A stretch of 64,000 nucleotides of DNA from assembly GCF_008373755.1 (NCBI RefSeq), contig NZ_VUJV01000001.1:1054001-1118000 (forward strand), in the 5' to 3' direction. The DNA comes from Nocardioides humilatus (lineage in GTDB: Bacteria > Actinomycetota > Actinomycetes > Propionibacteriales > Nocardioidaceae). Of the stretch, positions 33,969-42,821 are shown piece by piece. The first letter of the stretch is position 1; each line of letters begins with the position of its first letter. The translations under genes and the position numbers were made by a program. Under the pieces are notes generated by a model, which was not told the origin of the DNA, ran no database searches, and was given only the letters and a program-made list of their open reading frames with translations.

Positions 33969-34056
33969 GGCGCCCCCGGCCTCACCGCGACCGCCACGGC
34001 GGACCGCAGGCGTGAGCCTGACCACTTTCAATAGGGAATCCGTTGTCCTCAGATTA

Positions 34057-34080
34057 ATCTGATGATGCGCATCATCAGAT
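34057..34080. promoter_or_regulatory. Perfect 24-bp palindromic operator before monooxygenase operon
   Basis: Half-sites ATCTGATGATGC and GCATCATCAGAT are exact inverse complements. A second 12-bp palindrome, CAGATTAATCTG (34050-34061), overlaps its left edge. The pair sits 20 bp before the ATG of the monooxygenase gene, just before the AAGGAG ribosome site. It is probably the operator of the adjacent TetR protein. Confidence 0.75.
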
Positions 34081-34099
34081 AAGACTTCAAGGAGACACC

Positions 34100-35560
34100 A
34101 TGAGCACGACGACCACCCACACCGTGGTGATCATCGGCAGCGGGTTCGGCGGCCAGGTCACAGCGATCAACCTGCTTCGGCGCGGCATCACCGACTTCGT
34201 GCTCCTCGAGCGCCGCGACTTCATGGGCGGGACGTGGTGCCAGAACTCCTACCCCGGCGCCGCGGTCGACGTGCAGTCGCCGCTCTACTCGATCGCCTCC
34301 GAGCCGTACCGCTGGTCGCAGATGTTCGCCGAGCAGGACGAGCTCCAGGACTACACCGAGCACGTCATCGCCAAGCACGGCCTGCGTGATCGCACCGTCA
34401 CTGGCGCCAATGTTTCCCAGGTCGAGTGGCTCGACAGCGCCTGGGAGGTCCGCACCGACGACGGCCGGACGTTCCGCGGGCAGTTCCTCGTCAACGCCTC
34501 CGGACCACTGAGCACCCCCGTCGTCCCGCCGTTCGAGGGCCTCGACGACTACCAGGGTGCCGCGTTCCACACGAACAACTGGGACCACTCGTTCGACCTG
34601 CGCGGCAAGAAGGTCGCCATCGTCGGCTCGGGAGCCAGCGCCGCCCAGGCGGTCCCGGCCATCCAGCCCGACGTCGCCGAGCTCCACGTCTTCCAGCGCA
34701 CGCCGCACTGGGTGATGCCGCGCCCCGACCGCACCTTCACGCCGCTGCAGCGTCGACTGCTCGGCGTACGGCCGCTCTATCGCGCACTGCGCACGTGGAT
34801 CTACTGGTCGCTGGAGACCCGCGTGATCGGCTTCAAGTACTCCGAGCGGATGCTCAAGAAGGTCGCCCAGCAGAAGGCGCTGCGGCACATCGAGTCGCAG
34901 GTCACCGACCCGGAGCTGCGCGCCAAGGTGACGCCTGACTACACGATCGGCTGCAAGCGGATCATCTTGTCGAACACGCTCTACCCGGCGCTCTCCGCCA
35001 CCAACACGACGTTGCACGACCGCAACGACGGGATCGCCCACCTGGACGCGACAGGCATCGTCACCGCGTCGGGCGAGCACCTCGACGTCGACCTGATCGT
35101 CTGGTCCACGGGCTACGACGCCACCGACGGCGTCATCTCCTACCCGGTGATCGGCAAGGACGGCGTCAAGCTCGACGCCTTCTGGGACGAGTTCCCGCGC
35201 GCCTACCTCGGCACCGCGATGCCCGGGTTCCCCAACCTCTTCGTCGTGACCGGCCCCAACACCGGCATCGGCCACACGAGCGCGATCTTCGTGATCGAGG
35301 CGCAGATGGAATACATCATGCGCGCCATCGAGCGGACCCGCGCTGCTGGCGCAACCTCGATCGAGGTCACCGCCGACGCCGAGGACGCCTACACGACGAT
35401 GGTCCACTCCGAGATGGAGCGCACGGTCTGGAAGAACGGCGGCTGCCAGTCCTGGTACCAGTCCAAGTCCGGCCACGTCATCGCGATGTTCCCCGGGTTC
35501 TCCTTCAGCTTCCGCAGGCTCGCGCGGCGCTTCCGCCCCGAGCACCACGTCTTCTCCTGA
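34100..35560 (+). CDS. Flavin-containing (Baeyer-Villiger-type) monooxygenase
   Basis: A 486-residue FAD/NADPH monooxygenase. The first nucleotide site is GSGFGG (about 13-18), followed by ERRDFMGGTWCQNSYPGAAVD typical of Baeyer-Villiger enzymes. The YQGAAFHTNNWD segment (about 152-163) is a variant of the FxGxxxHxxxW fingerprint, with Tyr in place of the first Phe. The second nucleotide site is GSGASA. An ATGxD-type strand is present as STGYDATDG. It likely oxidises a cyclic or aliphatic ketone; the substrate is unknown. AAGGAG precedes the ATG. First gene of an operon with two SDRs and an alpha/beta hydrolase, a layout that would convert an alcohol to ketone, ester and then acid plus alcohol. 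Confidence 0.9.
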   Translation: MSTTTTHTVVIIGSGFGGQVTAINLLRRGITDFVLLERRDFMGGTWCQNSYPGAAVDVQSPLYSIASEPYRWSQMFAEQDELQDYTEHVIAKHGLRDRTVTGANVSQVEWLDSAWEVRTDDGRTFRGQFLVNASGPLSTPVVPPFEGLDDYQGAAFHTNNWDHSFDLRGKKVAIVGSGASAAQAVPAIQPDVAELHVFQRTPHWVMPRPDRTFTPLQRRLLGVRPLYRALRTWIYWSLETRVIGFKYSERMLKKVAQQKALRHIESQVTDPELRAKVTPDYTIGCKRIILSNTLYPALSATNTTLHDRNDGIAHLDATGIVTASGEHLDVDLIVWSTGYDATDGVISYPVIGKDGVKLDAFWDEFPRAYLGTAMPGFPNLFVVTGPNTGIGHTSAIFVIEAQMEYIMRAIERTRAAGATSIEVTADAEDAYTTMVHSEMERTVWKNGGCQSWYQSKSGHVIAMFPGFSFSFRRLARRFRPEHHVFS

Positions 35561-35595
35561 CACCTCCATTCCTGACTCCCCGAAAGGGCACCACC

Positions 35596-36435
35596 ATGAA
35601 GAACCTCAACAACAAGGTCGCCGCCGTCACGGGCGCCGGCTCGGGCATCGGCCGCGCCCTCGCCCTCGGACTCGCCGAGGAGGGCTGCCACCTCGCCCTC
35701 GCCGACATCAATGACGTCGGCTTGAAGGAGACTGCCGAGCTGCTGTCGTCCTACCCGATCACGGTGACGACCACCCGGCTCGACGTCGCCGACGAGGCCG
35801 CCGTCTATGCCTGGGCCGACGCGGTCGTCGCCGAGCACGGCCAGGTCAACCTGGTCTTCAACAACGCGGGCGTCGCCCTCTCCGGCACGGTCGGCGGCCT
35901 CAGCCTGGCCGACTACCGGTGGATCATGGACATCAACTTCTGGGGCGTCGTCTACGGCACCAAGGCATTCCTCCCCCACCTGGAGGCGTCAGGCGAGGGC
36001 CACATCGTCAACGTCTCCAGCGTCTTCGGCCTGACCGCGCAGCCCCTGATGAGCGGCTACAACGCGAGCAAGTTCGCCGTGCGCGGGTTCACCGAGTCGC
36101 TGCGCCAGGACCTCGAGCTCGCGGGCTCGCCGGTGTCGACGACCTGCGTGCACCCGGGCGGCATCAAGACCAACATCGCGAAGGCTGCGCGCGTCGATGC
36201 AAGTGTCCTGGAGACCACCGGCCAGTCCGGGGAGGAGGCCAGCAAGGAGTTCGAGCGGCTCTTCTTCACCACCCCCGACCAGGCAGCGGCCACGATCCTG
36301 CGCGGCGTACGACGCAACAAGCGCCGCGTGCTGATCGGCGCCGACGCGCGGCTCTTCGACGGCATCGTGCGCGTTGCCCCGACCGGCTACCAGCGCGTCT
36401 TCACGCGGGTCGTCAAGTCCCGCAGCGCCCGCTGA
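35596..36435 (+). CDS. Short-chain dehydrogenase (first of pair)
   Basis: A 279-residue classical SDR: cofactor motif TGAGSGIG (residues 12-19), acidic Asp at the end of strand 2 (LADIND) favouring NAD(H), NNAGVAL, catalytic Ser in VSSVFG and YNASK. AAAGGG precedes the ATG. About half of its residues match the next SDR by eye (for example IVNVSS-FGL, YNASKFA-RGFTE), so the two are likely paralogues. It follows the monooxygenase by 35 bp and probably supplies its ketone from a secondary alcohol, or acts on the hydrolysis product. Confidence 0.9.
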   Translation: MKNLNNKVAAVTGAGSGIGRALALGLAEEGCHLALADINDVGLKETAELLSSYPITVTTTRLDVADEAAVYAWADAVVAEHGQVNLVFNNAGVALSGTVGGLSLADYRWIMDINFWGVVYGTKAFLPHLEASGEGHIVNVSSVFGLTAQPLMSGYNASKFAVRGFTESLRQDLELAGSPVSTTCVHPGGIKTNIAKAARVDASVLETTGQSGEEASKEFERLFFTTPDQAAATILRGVRRNKRRVLIGADARLFDGIVRVAPTGYQRVFTRVVKSRSAR

Positions 36436-36452
36436 GGAAGGACACAGTCGCG

Positions 36453-37295
36453 ATGAAGAACTTCACCGACAAGGTCGTCGTCGTCACCGGCGCCGGCTCC
36501 GGAATGGGCAGGGCCTACGCGCTCGAGCTCGCCCGCCGAGGCGCGGCTCTGGCGCTCAACGACTACGACGCGGCTGCGCTCGCCGAAACGGTCACGTCGT
36601 TGCCGTCCTCGACGACCGTCATCACCGAGCACTACGACGTCTCCGACCGCGACGCGACCTATCGCTTCGCAGCCCGGGTTCAAACCGAGCTCGGCGGCGC
36701 CCACGTGGTGATCAACAACGCCGGAATCGAGGGCGGATGCCAGCCGGTGTGGGCCACCGAGGACCGTGACTACGAACGCGTGATGGCGGTGAACTTCTAC
36801 GGAGTCGTGCACGGCACCCGCGCCTTCCTGCCCCAGCTCCTCGCTCGCGGCGAGGGCGCGATCGTCAACGTGTCGAGCATCTTCGGACTCGTCGGCACGC
36901 CGAACCATTCCGACTACAACGCGAGCAAGTTCGCCGCACGCGGCTTCACCGAAGCCCTGTCCGCCGAGCTCCTGCACACCCCGATCACCGTGCACCTGGT
37001 GCACCCCGGCGGAATCGACACCAACATCACCCGACGGGCGGAGAGCCAGCAGTTCAGCGGCAAGTACCTGTCCACCTCCCCCGAGGCCATCGCCCGCGTC
37101 GTTCTGGACGCGGTCGGCACCAGGAAGGGCCGGATCGTCTACGGGCACGGCGCACGCAAGACCTGGCTGGGCGCGCGCCTGCTTCCGCAACGCCTGATGG
37201 CCCGCGCCGTCTGGCGCGACATGGCGCCCGTGATCGACCGGAGCAGCTACCCCGCTTCGGCTCACGCGGTGACGACGAGCGAGGTCCAGCGATGA
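36453..37295 (+). CDS. Short-chain dehydrogenase (second of pair)
   Basis: A 280-residue classical SDR: TGAGSGMG (residues 12-19), NDYD after strand 2, NNAGIEGG, catalytic Ser in VSSIFG and YNASK. The ATG at 36453 follows GGAAGGA. It lies 17 bp after its paralogue and overlaps the next gene by 4 bp (ATGA, 37292-37295), showing an operon. The C-terminal 40 residues (KTWLGARLLPQRLMARAVWR) are basic and hydrophobic and may touch the membrane, as in related lipid-acting SDRs. Substrate unknown. Confidence 0.9.
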   Translation: MKNFTDKVVVVTGAGSGMGRAYALELARRGAALALNDYDAAALAETVTSLPSSTTVITEHYDVSDRDATYRFAARVQTELGGAHVVINNAGIEGGCQPVWATEDRDYERVMAVNFYGVVHGTRAFLPQLLARGEGAIVNVSSIFGLVGTPNHSDYNASKFAARGFTEALSAELLHTPITVHLVHPGGIDTNITRRAESQQFSGKYLSTSPEAIARVVLDAVGTRKGRIVYGHGARKTWLGARLLPQRLMARAVWRDMAPVIDRSSYPASAHAVTTSEVQR

Positions 37296-38278
37296 CCGCC
37301 CCGAACCCGACCGCCACCGCCACGCCCCGGCCGCGCCGCCTCAGGCGCGTCATTGCGACCCTCGGGTGCTCCCTGGCGGTGGCCGCAACCGCGATCGCAG
37401 TGACCTACCCCGGTGTCGGTGCGCTGACCTACCGGCTCACCGTCGGTGTCGAGACGCGACTTGATGGGCTGCACACCGAGCACGCCGAGGTGGACGGGCT
37501 CGAGATGGCCTACTACGAAGGCGGGCCGGTCGCCGCGCCCACCATCGTGATGCTGCACGGCTACTCAGCCGACCGGGACGTGTGGGCGCGCTTCGCAGCC
37601 GAGCTTGTCGACGACTACCACGTGGTCATCCCGGACCTGGCCGGCCACGGGGACACCCCGTTCGTCGAGGGTGCCGACTACTCCGCGCCGGCGCAGGCCG
37701 ACAGGGTGGCCGGGCTGTTGGATGTGCTGGACATCGACCGCACCCACATCATCGGAAACTCGATGGGCGGGTTCGTGGCAGCCTCGTTCGCCCGCGCCTA
37801 CCCGACGCGCATGCTGTCGCTCGGGCTGTCCGACGCCGCCGGCGTGATCGCACCGGAGCCCAGTGCGATGGACATCCTCATGGAGCGCGACGGCCAGAAT
37901 CCCTTCCTGCTGGAGGATCCCGACCAGTTCGACGACTTCTACGCAATGACGATGGCGAAGCCACCGTGGGTCCCCGGGTTCGTCAAGGACGCGATGGCGC
38001 AGGACTACGTCGACCGCGAGCCCGAGCTCGCCGAGATCTTCGAGGGCTTCCACCATCGCGACCTGCTCGACGAGCACCTCGACGAGATCACCGCTCCGGC
38101 CTACGTGATGTGGGGCGAGGAGGATCAGCTGGTCGACCCGTCGGCCGCCGACGTCTGGGTCGACGGCCTGCCCGACGCCACGCTGGTGACCTATCCCGGG
38201 ATCGGCCACATGCCGATGCTCGAGATCCCCGAGGAGTCCGCGGCGGACTACGCCGCCTTCCTCGAAGACCTCAGCTGA
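37292..38278 (+). CDS. Alpha/beta hydrolase with N-terminal membrane anchor
   Basis: A 328-residue hydrolase. A basic stretch (PRPRRLRR) and a hydrophobic segment (about 22-48) form an anchor or uncleaved signal. The fold begins with IVMLHGYSADRDVWA (oxyanion His-Gly), the nucleophile elbow is GNSMGG (Ser near residue 153), the acid is the Asp in EEDQLVDP and the base is His of GIGHMPMLE. It resembles lipases and meta-cleavage hydrolases. As the last gene of the operon it may hydrolyse the ester formed by the monooxygenase. It overlaps the SDR start-stop and converges on DUF2461 with an 8-bp overlap. Confidence 0.89.
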   Translation: MTAPNPTATATPRPRRLRRVIATLGCSLAVAATAIAVTYPGVGALTYRLTVGVETRLDGLHTEHAEVDGLEMAYYEGGPVAAPTIVMLHGYSADRDVWARFAAELVDDYHVVIPDLAGHGDTPFVEGADYSAPAQADRVAGLLDVLDIDRTHIIGNSMGGFVAASFARAYPTRMLSLGLSDAAGVIAPEPSAMDILMERDGQNPFLLEDPDQFDDFYAMTMAKPPWVPGFVKDAMAQDYVDREPELAEIFEGFHHRDLLDEHLDEITAPAYVMWGEEDQLVDPSAADVWVDGLPDATLVTYPGIGHMPMLEIPEESAADYAAFLEDLS

Positions 38279-38903
38279 GCTGCTCGGCCATCCAGTTGAC
38301 CAGGGGCCGGAGCTTGCGCCAGTCGTTGCGGATCCGGTCGAGCAGCTCGGGGGTGTGCACGAACGGCTCGAAGCCGTACTTCTTCATCCCGAGCAGGGTC
38401 TTGTGCCGCAGCAGGTCGATCCGCGGGTGGTCCTTGTCGTAGCCGCGCGGCGCGGTCTTGAGCTGCTCCCCCGTGATCTCGAAGCCGCCCCGCCCGAGGT
38501 CGCGCAGGATCCGCTCGAGGACCTTCCCCGACTTGTCGTCGGCCATCCCCTCGCGGATCTGGGCCAGCTCAGGGCCGGCCGCGTGATAGGTGCCGCCGCC
38601 GATGCGTACGCCGGCCGCCGACACCTCGACATACCAACCCGTCGCCGGCGCGGCGCCGACGAAGGCACCCTGGTGCGTCTTGTAGGGAGTCTTGTCCTTC
38701 GCGAACCGGACGTCGCGATAGGGACGGAACACCTTGGCGTCGCCGAACTCCTGGCCCAGTGCATCGGTCAGCGCCACCATCGGCGCCTTCACCTGCTCGT
38801 CGTAGATCTTCTTGTGGGCGTCCCAGAACGACTTGGTGTTGTCGACCTCGAGGTCGTCGTAGAAGTCGAGTGCCGCAACAGGAAAGCCGTCGAACGTAGG
38901 CAT
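38271..38903 (-). CDS. DUF2461 family protein
   Basis: A 210-residue protein of the DUF2461/TIGR02453 family, of unknown function. Landmarks: AALDFYDDLEVDNTKSFWDA (residues 10-29), VFRPYRDVRFAKDKTPYKTH, WYVEVSAAGVRIGGG and RIDLLRHKTLLGMKKYG. The family is widespread and soluble, probably cytoplasmic. ATG at 38903. It converges on the hydrolase gene with an 8-bp overlap of stop regions and is divergent from the MTHFR-like gene, whose promoter lies in the 55 bp between. Confidence 0.9.
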   Translation of the reverse strand: MPTFDGFPVAALDFYDDLEVDNTKSFWDAHKKIYDEQVKAPMVALTDALGQEFGDAKVFRPYRDVRFAKDKTPYKTHQGAFVGAAPATGWYVEVSAAGVRIGGGTYHAAGPELAQIREGMADDKSGKVLERILRDLGRGGFEITGEQLKTAPRGYDKDHPRIDLLRHKTLLGMKKYGFEPFVHTPELLDRIRNDWRKLRPLVNWMAEQLS

Positions 38904-38958
38904 GCGCGAAGCCTAGGTGCTCGCAGCCGACGCCCCACCGGAGCGCTACCGTCGCGCC

Positions 38959-39879
38959 GTGGACCTCACTGCTCGCATCACCGCTGGCCGAGGAGACTTC
39001 GTCCTCTTCGCGATCACGCCGCCTCGGCAGTCGACGCCGTCCGACCGCCTGCCCGAGATCGCTCGCGCCACGATCGAGCGGCTCGAGAACCTCGCTCTCG
39101 ACGGTCTCGTCCTCTACGACATCGACGACGAGACCTCCCGCAATCCGGCCGAGCGGCCATTCCCGTTCAGCCCGACAGTCGACCCTTCCGACTATCGGGC
39201 TGGCCATCTCGGGCCGTGGCGTACGCCGGTGATCGTCTACCGGGCGGTGGGCAAGTACGAGCGCGACGACCTGCGCGACTGGATCGCGGCGCAGGACCCG
39301 CACAACACGTTGACCGTGATGGTCGGCGCCGCTTCGAGCGGGGCATCTCCTGCAGTCACCCTCGCCGACGCGCAGGCGATGCGCTCCGAGCTCAACCACG
39401 ATCTGCTGTTGGGCGGAGTCGCGATCCCCGAGCGACACAGTCGTCGTGACAACGAGCACCTGAGGCTGATCGCGAAGCAGGAGGCCGGCTGCCGGTTCTT
39501 CGTCACCCAGGTCGTCTACGACCTCAACGCGGCCAAGAACCTCGTGTCCGACTACCGGTACGAGTGCGAGGCGCGCGGACTGGCGCCGGTGCCGATCGTG
39601 TTCACGTTCTCGGTGTGCGGCTCGATGAAGACGCTGGAGTTCCTCCGCTGGCTCGGCGTCGACGTACCCCGGTGGATCGAGAACGACCTCCGCCACGCCA
39701 CGAACCCGCTGGCGGCGTCCTTGGAGCAGGCCGCAACGACTGCGATCGAGCTCGTCGACTACTGCCGCCGGCTCGGTGTGCCGTTCGGTCTCAACGTGGA
39801 GAGCGTTTCGATCCGTCGCGAAGAGATCGAAGCATCGGTCGAGCTCGCCGCCCAGCTGGCCGCGCATCTGCGGTCCTAG
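38959..39879 (+). CDS. Methylenetetrahydrofolate reductase-like protein
   Basis: A 306-residue TIM-barrel protein resembling methylenetetrahydrofolate reductase, the flavoenzyme that reduces 5,10-methylene-THF to 5-methyl-THF. Visible: DGLVLYDIDDET in place of the usual early segment, GGVAIPERHSRRDNEHLRLI, and FFVTQVVYDLNAAKNLVSDY, the family FF-TQ-YD strand. The ETP-type opening is altered (FAITPPRQST) and the usual early Glu is not seen, so it may act on another folate-like substrate. GTG at 38959 with TACCGT 7 nt upstream suggests a leaderless transcript. A longer open frame to 38917 is unsupported. Confidence 0.65.
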   Translation: MDLTARITAGRGDFVLFAITPPRQSTPSDRLPEIARATIERLENLALDGLVLYDIDDETSRNPAERPFPFSPTVDPSDYRAGHLGPWRTPVIVYRAVGKYERDDLRDWIAAQDPHNTLTVMVGAASSGASPAVTLADAQAMRSELNHDLLLGGVAIPERHSRRDNEHLRLIAKQEAGCRFFVTQVVYDLNAAKNLVSDYRYECEARGLAPVPIVFTFSVCGSMKTLEFLRWLGVDVPRWIENDLRHATNPLAASLEQAATTAIELVDYCRRLGVPFGLNVESVSIRREEIEASVELAAQLAAHLRS

Positions 39880-39900
39880 AGGTCGCGGGTCCGTCACCGC

Positions 39901-39950
39901 GTCTCGATACGCCGTCGCTCGTACCTCGCGACGACTACTCGACGAACCAG
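39901..39950. repeat. REP-like imperfect palindrome before tRNA-Gly
   Basis: GTCTCGATACGCCGTCGC (39901-39918) and GCGACGACTACTCGAC (39928-39943) pair imperfectly around a short loop. Sequences of the form GTCTCGATACG...CTACTCGAC are, to my memory, scattered between genes in Nocardioides-type genomes. It lies downstream of the MTHFR-like gene and next to the 3' end of the tRNA. Confidence 0.5.
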
Positions 39951-39990
39951 CCACTCACTGCTGGTCGAACCAGACGGCTCGGGCATCGGA

Positions 39991-40066
<76 letters not shown>

Positions 40067-40104
40067 AGTGCGCCCGGAGGCGCGCCGCGAATGTTACCCG
40101 ATGA

Positions 40105-41604
40105 CTACCGGCCGACCCATCGACTGGTGGCCTGGGTGCGCACCACGACGACGAGGTCACCGCCGGCGACCGTGCGGGTCTTGCCGGGGCGGCGGTCGAC
40201 GCAGGCGACGGCCGACCCTGGCGGCGTTCCGTCGGCGGCGCGACAGGTCGGCACCTTGACGTACGTCGTCGTGCCCGTCGCCCGACGCAGGATCTTGACC
40301 GTCGCGGGCGTCTGGGCACCGAGCAGCGAGGCGTCGTACCGGATCTCGATGATCGCGGGACGCGCCGCGGTCGCGACCAGGCGCTGGGCGTGCACGGTCA
40401 TCGGGTCGCCGATGATTCCCGACGGGGCATGCGGATCGCCCGGGCTCTGGTGAGCCTCGACCTTCGCCCCGCCCGGGTCGCTCCGCGGATCGCGGAAGGT
40501 CACTGCCTGCAGGTCGACGCCGGGATCGGTCACCGCCGTACAGACGTAGCTGTCGTCGTAGGAGCACGAAGCCGTGCCGTACCGCTTGCCGCGGGCGACG
40601 TGGACCGGCTTCACCGCACCGTCGGGCAAGGCGAGCGTGCCGGAGTCGACGTCGACCCGCGACCCGGCGCCCGCCGAGTAGACCGCGGAGACGATGCTCG
40701 TCCCGGCTCCCCCGGTCTTCCTGATCCAGCCGTTGTTGATGAAGACGGACAGCCCCTCATCGACCGCCGGGGTCGCCCCCTCGTAGTAGCCACCGTCGTT
40801 GTCGATCTCCAGCGAGCCGACCTCGGACCCCGCGGTCCGCGGCTGGAGCTCGAACCGGGTGCCGTGATCGGCGGCGAGGTAGCCGTCGTTGCTCAGCCGG
40901 ACCAGGCCGTGGACCCGGATGGCGTAGTAGTCGACGAGGTTGACGCCGCCCTTGTCGAGCAGCAGCTCGCCTGCGTTGGCGATGACCAGCACGCCCCGGT
41001 CGACGGCAGCCGTCGCGCAGGACTCCGTCGAGCAGCGACGGGTCAAGAAGCCGGGCGCGAACCCGCCCGAGGTGCGAGCGAACATCGTGCCGCGGACCTC
41101 GGTTAGGCCAGGACCACCCCAGCCGCCAGCGTTGAGGACGACCTTCGCGTTGGGCCGGACGACCGAGGGCATCAGGTCGTCGTCGCCGAACACCCGGAGG
41201 AAGGCGCCCGCCCCGAGCCGTACGACGGTCGGGTCGCCCGGCAGCCCCTGTACATCCAGCGCGTTGATGCGACGGTTCCAGTCGTTCGCGCCCTTCAGCT
41301 CGACCGTCGAGCCGGCGGGGATACAGACGTAGTCCGTGGCCTCCGTCGTGCTCGGGCCGACCGACATTCCGCCGGGGATCGGCGGGGCGCCGACGTCGTC
41401 GCGGTCCCAGTTGGCCGCCTCGTCCCAGCTTTCGCCGTCGCCGCCACCGGACCACTCATAGGTGACGATCCCCGGGGCGCCTGCATGGCTGCAGTAGCCA
41501 CCCGCGGCGGCCGCAGCAGCGGGCTGCGTCACCACCGGCGCGAGCCCGATCACCACCAGCGCGAGGGCGGCCAGTGGGACGAACGAGCGTCGCGCCACGG
41601 TCAT
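40105..41604 (-). CDS. Secreted beta-rich protein, paralogue of the gene at 2009-3445
   Basis: A 499-residue exported protein: signal peptide residues 1-36, then a cysteine-bearing segment and the GGGDG-x-SW-x5-NW motif, a long Gly/Val-rich middle (VLVIANAGELLLDKGG, SVFINNGWIRKTGG) likely to form a beta-helix, and a C-terminal domain with TCRAADGTPPG, VACVDRR and the terminal TSRWVGR. The same domain order and terminal heptapeptide occur in the protein at 2009-3445. Its ATG overlaps the stop of the SGNH hydrolase by one base (TGATG), so the two are translated together and may act on the same cell-surface material. Function unknown. Confidence 0.87.
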   Translation of the reverse strand: MTVARRSFVPLAALALVVIGLAPVVTQPAAAAAAGGYCSHAGAPGIVTYEWSGGGDGESWDEAANWDRDDVGAPPIPGGMSVGPSTTEATDYVCIPAGSTVELKGANDWNRRINALDVQGLPGDPTVVRLGAGAFLRVFGDDDLMPSVVRPNAKVVLNAGGWGGPGLTEVRGTMFARTSGGFAPGFLTRRCSTESCATAAVDRGVLVIANAGELLLDKGGVNLVDYYAIRVHGLVRLSNDGYLAADHGTRFELQPRTAGSEVGSLEIDNDGGYYEGATPAVDEGLSVFINNGWIRKTGGAGTSIVSAVYSAGAGSRVDVDSGTLALPDGAVKPVHVARGKRYGTASCSYDDSYVCTAVTDPGVDLQAVTFRDPRSDPGGAKVEAHQSPGDPHAPSGIIGDPMTVHAQRLVATAARPAIIEIRYDASLLGAQTPATVKILRRATGTTTYVKVPTCRAADGTPPGSAVACVDRRPGKTRTVAGGDLVVVVRTQATSRWVGR

Positions 41605-42365
41605 CAGCCGATCGGGGCGAGCTCGGGACGCTTGGGCAGCACACCGTCACCGGAGGATCGACCCGTGATCCGGCGCCCTACCCAGGGCGCCAGGTGCGTG
41701 CGCGCCCAGGCGAGGTCGGCCTGCCGCTGCTCGCGGCGCGGGAGCTCGTGGGCAGCCGGTACGGCGAGCGGGGTGAGGTCGTGCGTTACGCCGAGCCGAT
41801 CGAGCACGGCGATCGCGATTGCCTGGTGACCGACCGGGTTGAGGTGGAGGCGGTCCTCGTCCATGATCTCGGCGACCTTCCAGCCGCGCATCCGCCAGCA
41901 GTCGACGACGGTCGCGTCGTGCTTCTCGGCAATCTCTCGCACCCACTCGTTGAAGATGGCCGTGCGACCGCGGATGAGCTTCATCACCGAATTGAGGCCG
42001 GGATCGGCGACGGTGAACATCACGACCCGCGCACCGGAGGCGGCCAGCCGGCCGACCGCCTCGTCGTAGGTCGCGGCGAGGCCGTCGAGGTCGACCTTGG
42101 GCCGCAGCACGTCGTTGCCGCCGCCGTGGATGGTCACCAGGTCCGGGGCCAGCGCGATGGCCGGCTCGACCTGCTCCTCGATGATCCCGGGGAGCTTGCG
42201 GCCACGGATCGCCAGGTTGGCGTAGCCGAAGTCCTTGGACTCGGCGGCGAGCGCCTCGGCGACCCGGTCGGCCCAACCGCGCCAGCCGTTGGGTCGGGTC
42301 GGATCGGCGTCGCCGACGCCTTCGGTGAAGGAGTCGCCGAGCGCGACGTACCGTTGGAAGCTCAC
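41604..42365 (-). CDS. SGNH/GDSL-family hydrolase
   Basis: A 253-residue esterase/acetylhydrolase-type enzyme. Block I is VALGDSFTEG with the nucleophile Ser near residue 12, block II Gly is in NLAIRGRK, block III is HGGGNDV and block V is DRLHLNPVGH with the catalytic Asp and His. No signal peptide; likely cytoplasmic or released by other means. The C terminus (about 205-253) is a basic extension of low conservation. The GTG at 42365 opens the conserved SFQRYVALGDS. It is coupled by TGATG to the secreted beta-rich protein downstream and divergent from a small lipoprotein gene only 25 bp away. Confidence 0.9.
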   Translation of the reverse strand: MSFQRYVALGDSFTEGVGDADPTRPNGWRGWADRVAEALAAESKDFGYANLAIRGRKLPGIIEEQVEPAIALAPDLVTIHGGGNDVLRPKVDLDGLAATYDEAVGRLAASGARVVMFTVADPGLNSVMKLIRGRTAIFNEWVREIAEKHDATVVDCWRMRGWKVAEIMDEDRLHLNPVGHQAIAIAVLDRLGVTHDLTPLAVPAAHELPRREQRQADLAWARTHLAPWVGRRITGRSSGDGVLPKRPELAPIG

Positions 42366-42390
42366 CCCACCATTGTGCGCGGGAGGTCCG

Positions 42391-42795
42391 GTGCGTCGCA
42401 CGCAGGTCTCAATCGCCGTGCTCATGGTCGCCCTGACGCTCGTCTCGTGCAGCTCAGGGACCGACGCCGATCCACCCGGACAGCGGGCCGCGGAGGCGTC
42501 GCCCACGGTGCTCGAGCCGCTCCGCTGCGACGCGGACAAGGTCTCCGACCATGCCAAGGACGTCATCGAGAAGGTGGGCGGCCTGCACGGCGAGGGCTTC
42601 GTCGTACGGTTCGCGCAGAGCACCCGGCTCGGCGTCGTCGCCCTGGTGACCGGTGACCTGACGAAGGCCGGCTCCACCCTCGTCGAGCAGTACGGCGTCA
42701 GCGTGGTTGCGGCCTGGGACGAGTCCGTCGAGGAGATCGGGAAGGGCGGGTTCCGGCAGGTCGACCGAGTGGTGGCTGAGCACTGCCCGAGCTAG
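42391..42795 (+). CDS. Small lipoprotein, unknown
   Basis: A 134-residue protein with a lipobox TLVSC (lipidation at Cys20), so membrane-anchored outside the cytoplasm. Mature residues include GEGFVVRFAQSTRLGVVALVTGDLT, a beta-alpha pattern of unknown fold, and two more cysteines, near residue 47 and in the final EHCPS. The GTG at 42391 has GGGAGG 4 nt upstream; longer upstream frames overlap the divergent SGNH gene and are rejected. Ends 26 bp before dcd. Confidence 0.78.
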   Translation: MRRTQVSIAVLMVALTLVSCSSGTDADPPGQRAAEASPTVLEPLRCDADKVSDHAKDVIEKVGGLHGEGFVVRFAQSTRLGVVALVTGDLTKAGSTLVEQYGVSVVAAWDESVEEIGKGGFRQVDRVVAEHCPS

Positions 42796-42821
42796 CGGAT
42801 CAGAGTGGGTAGAGTCCCAGC

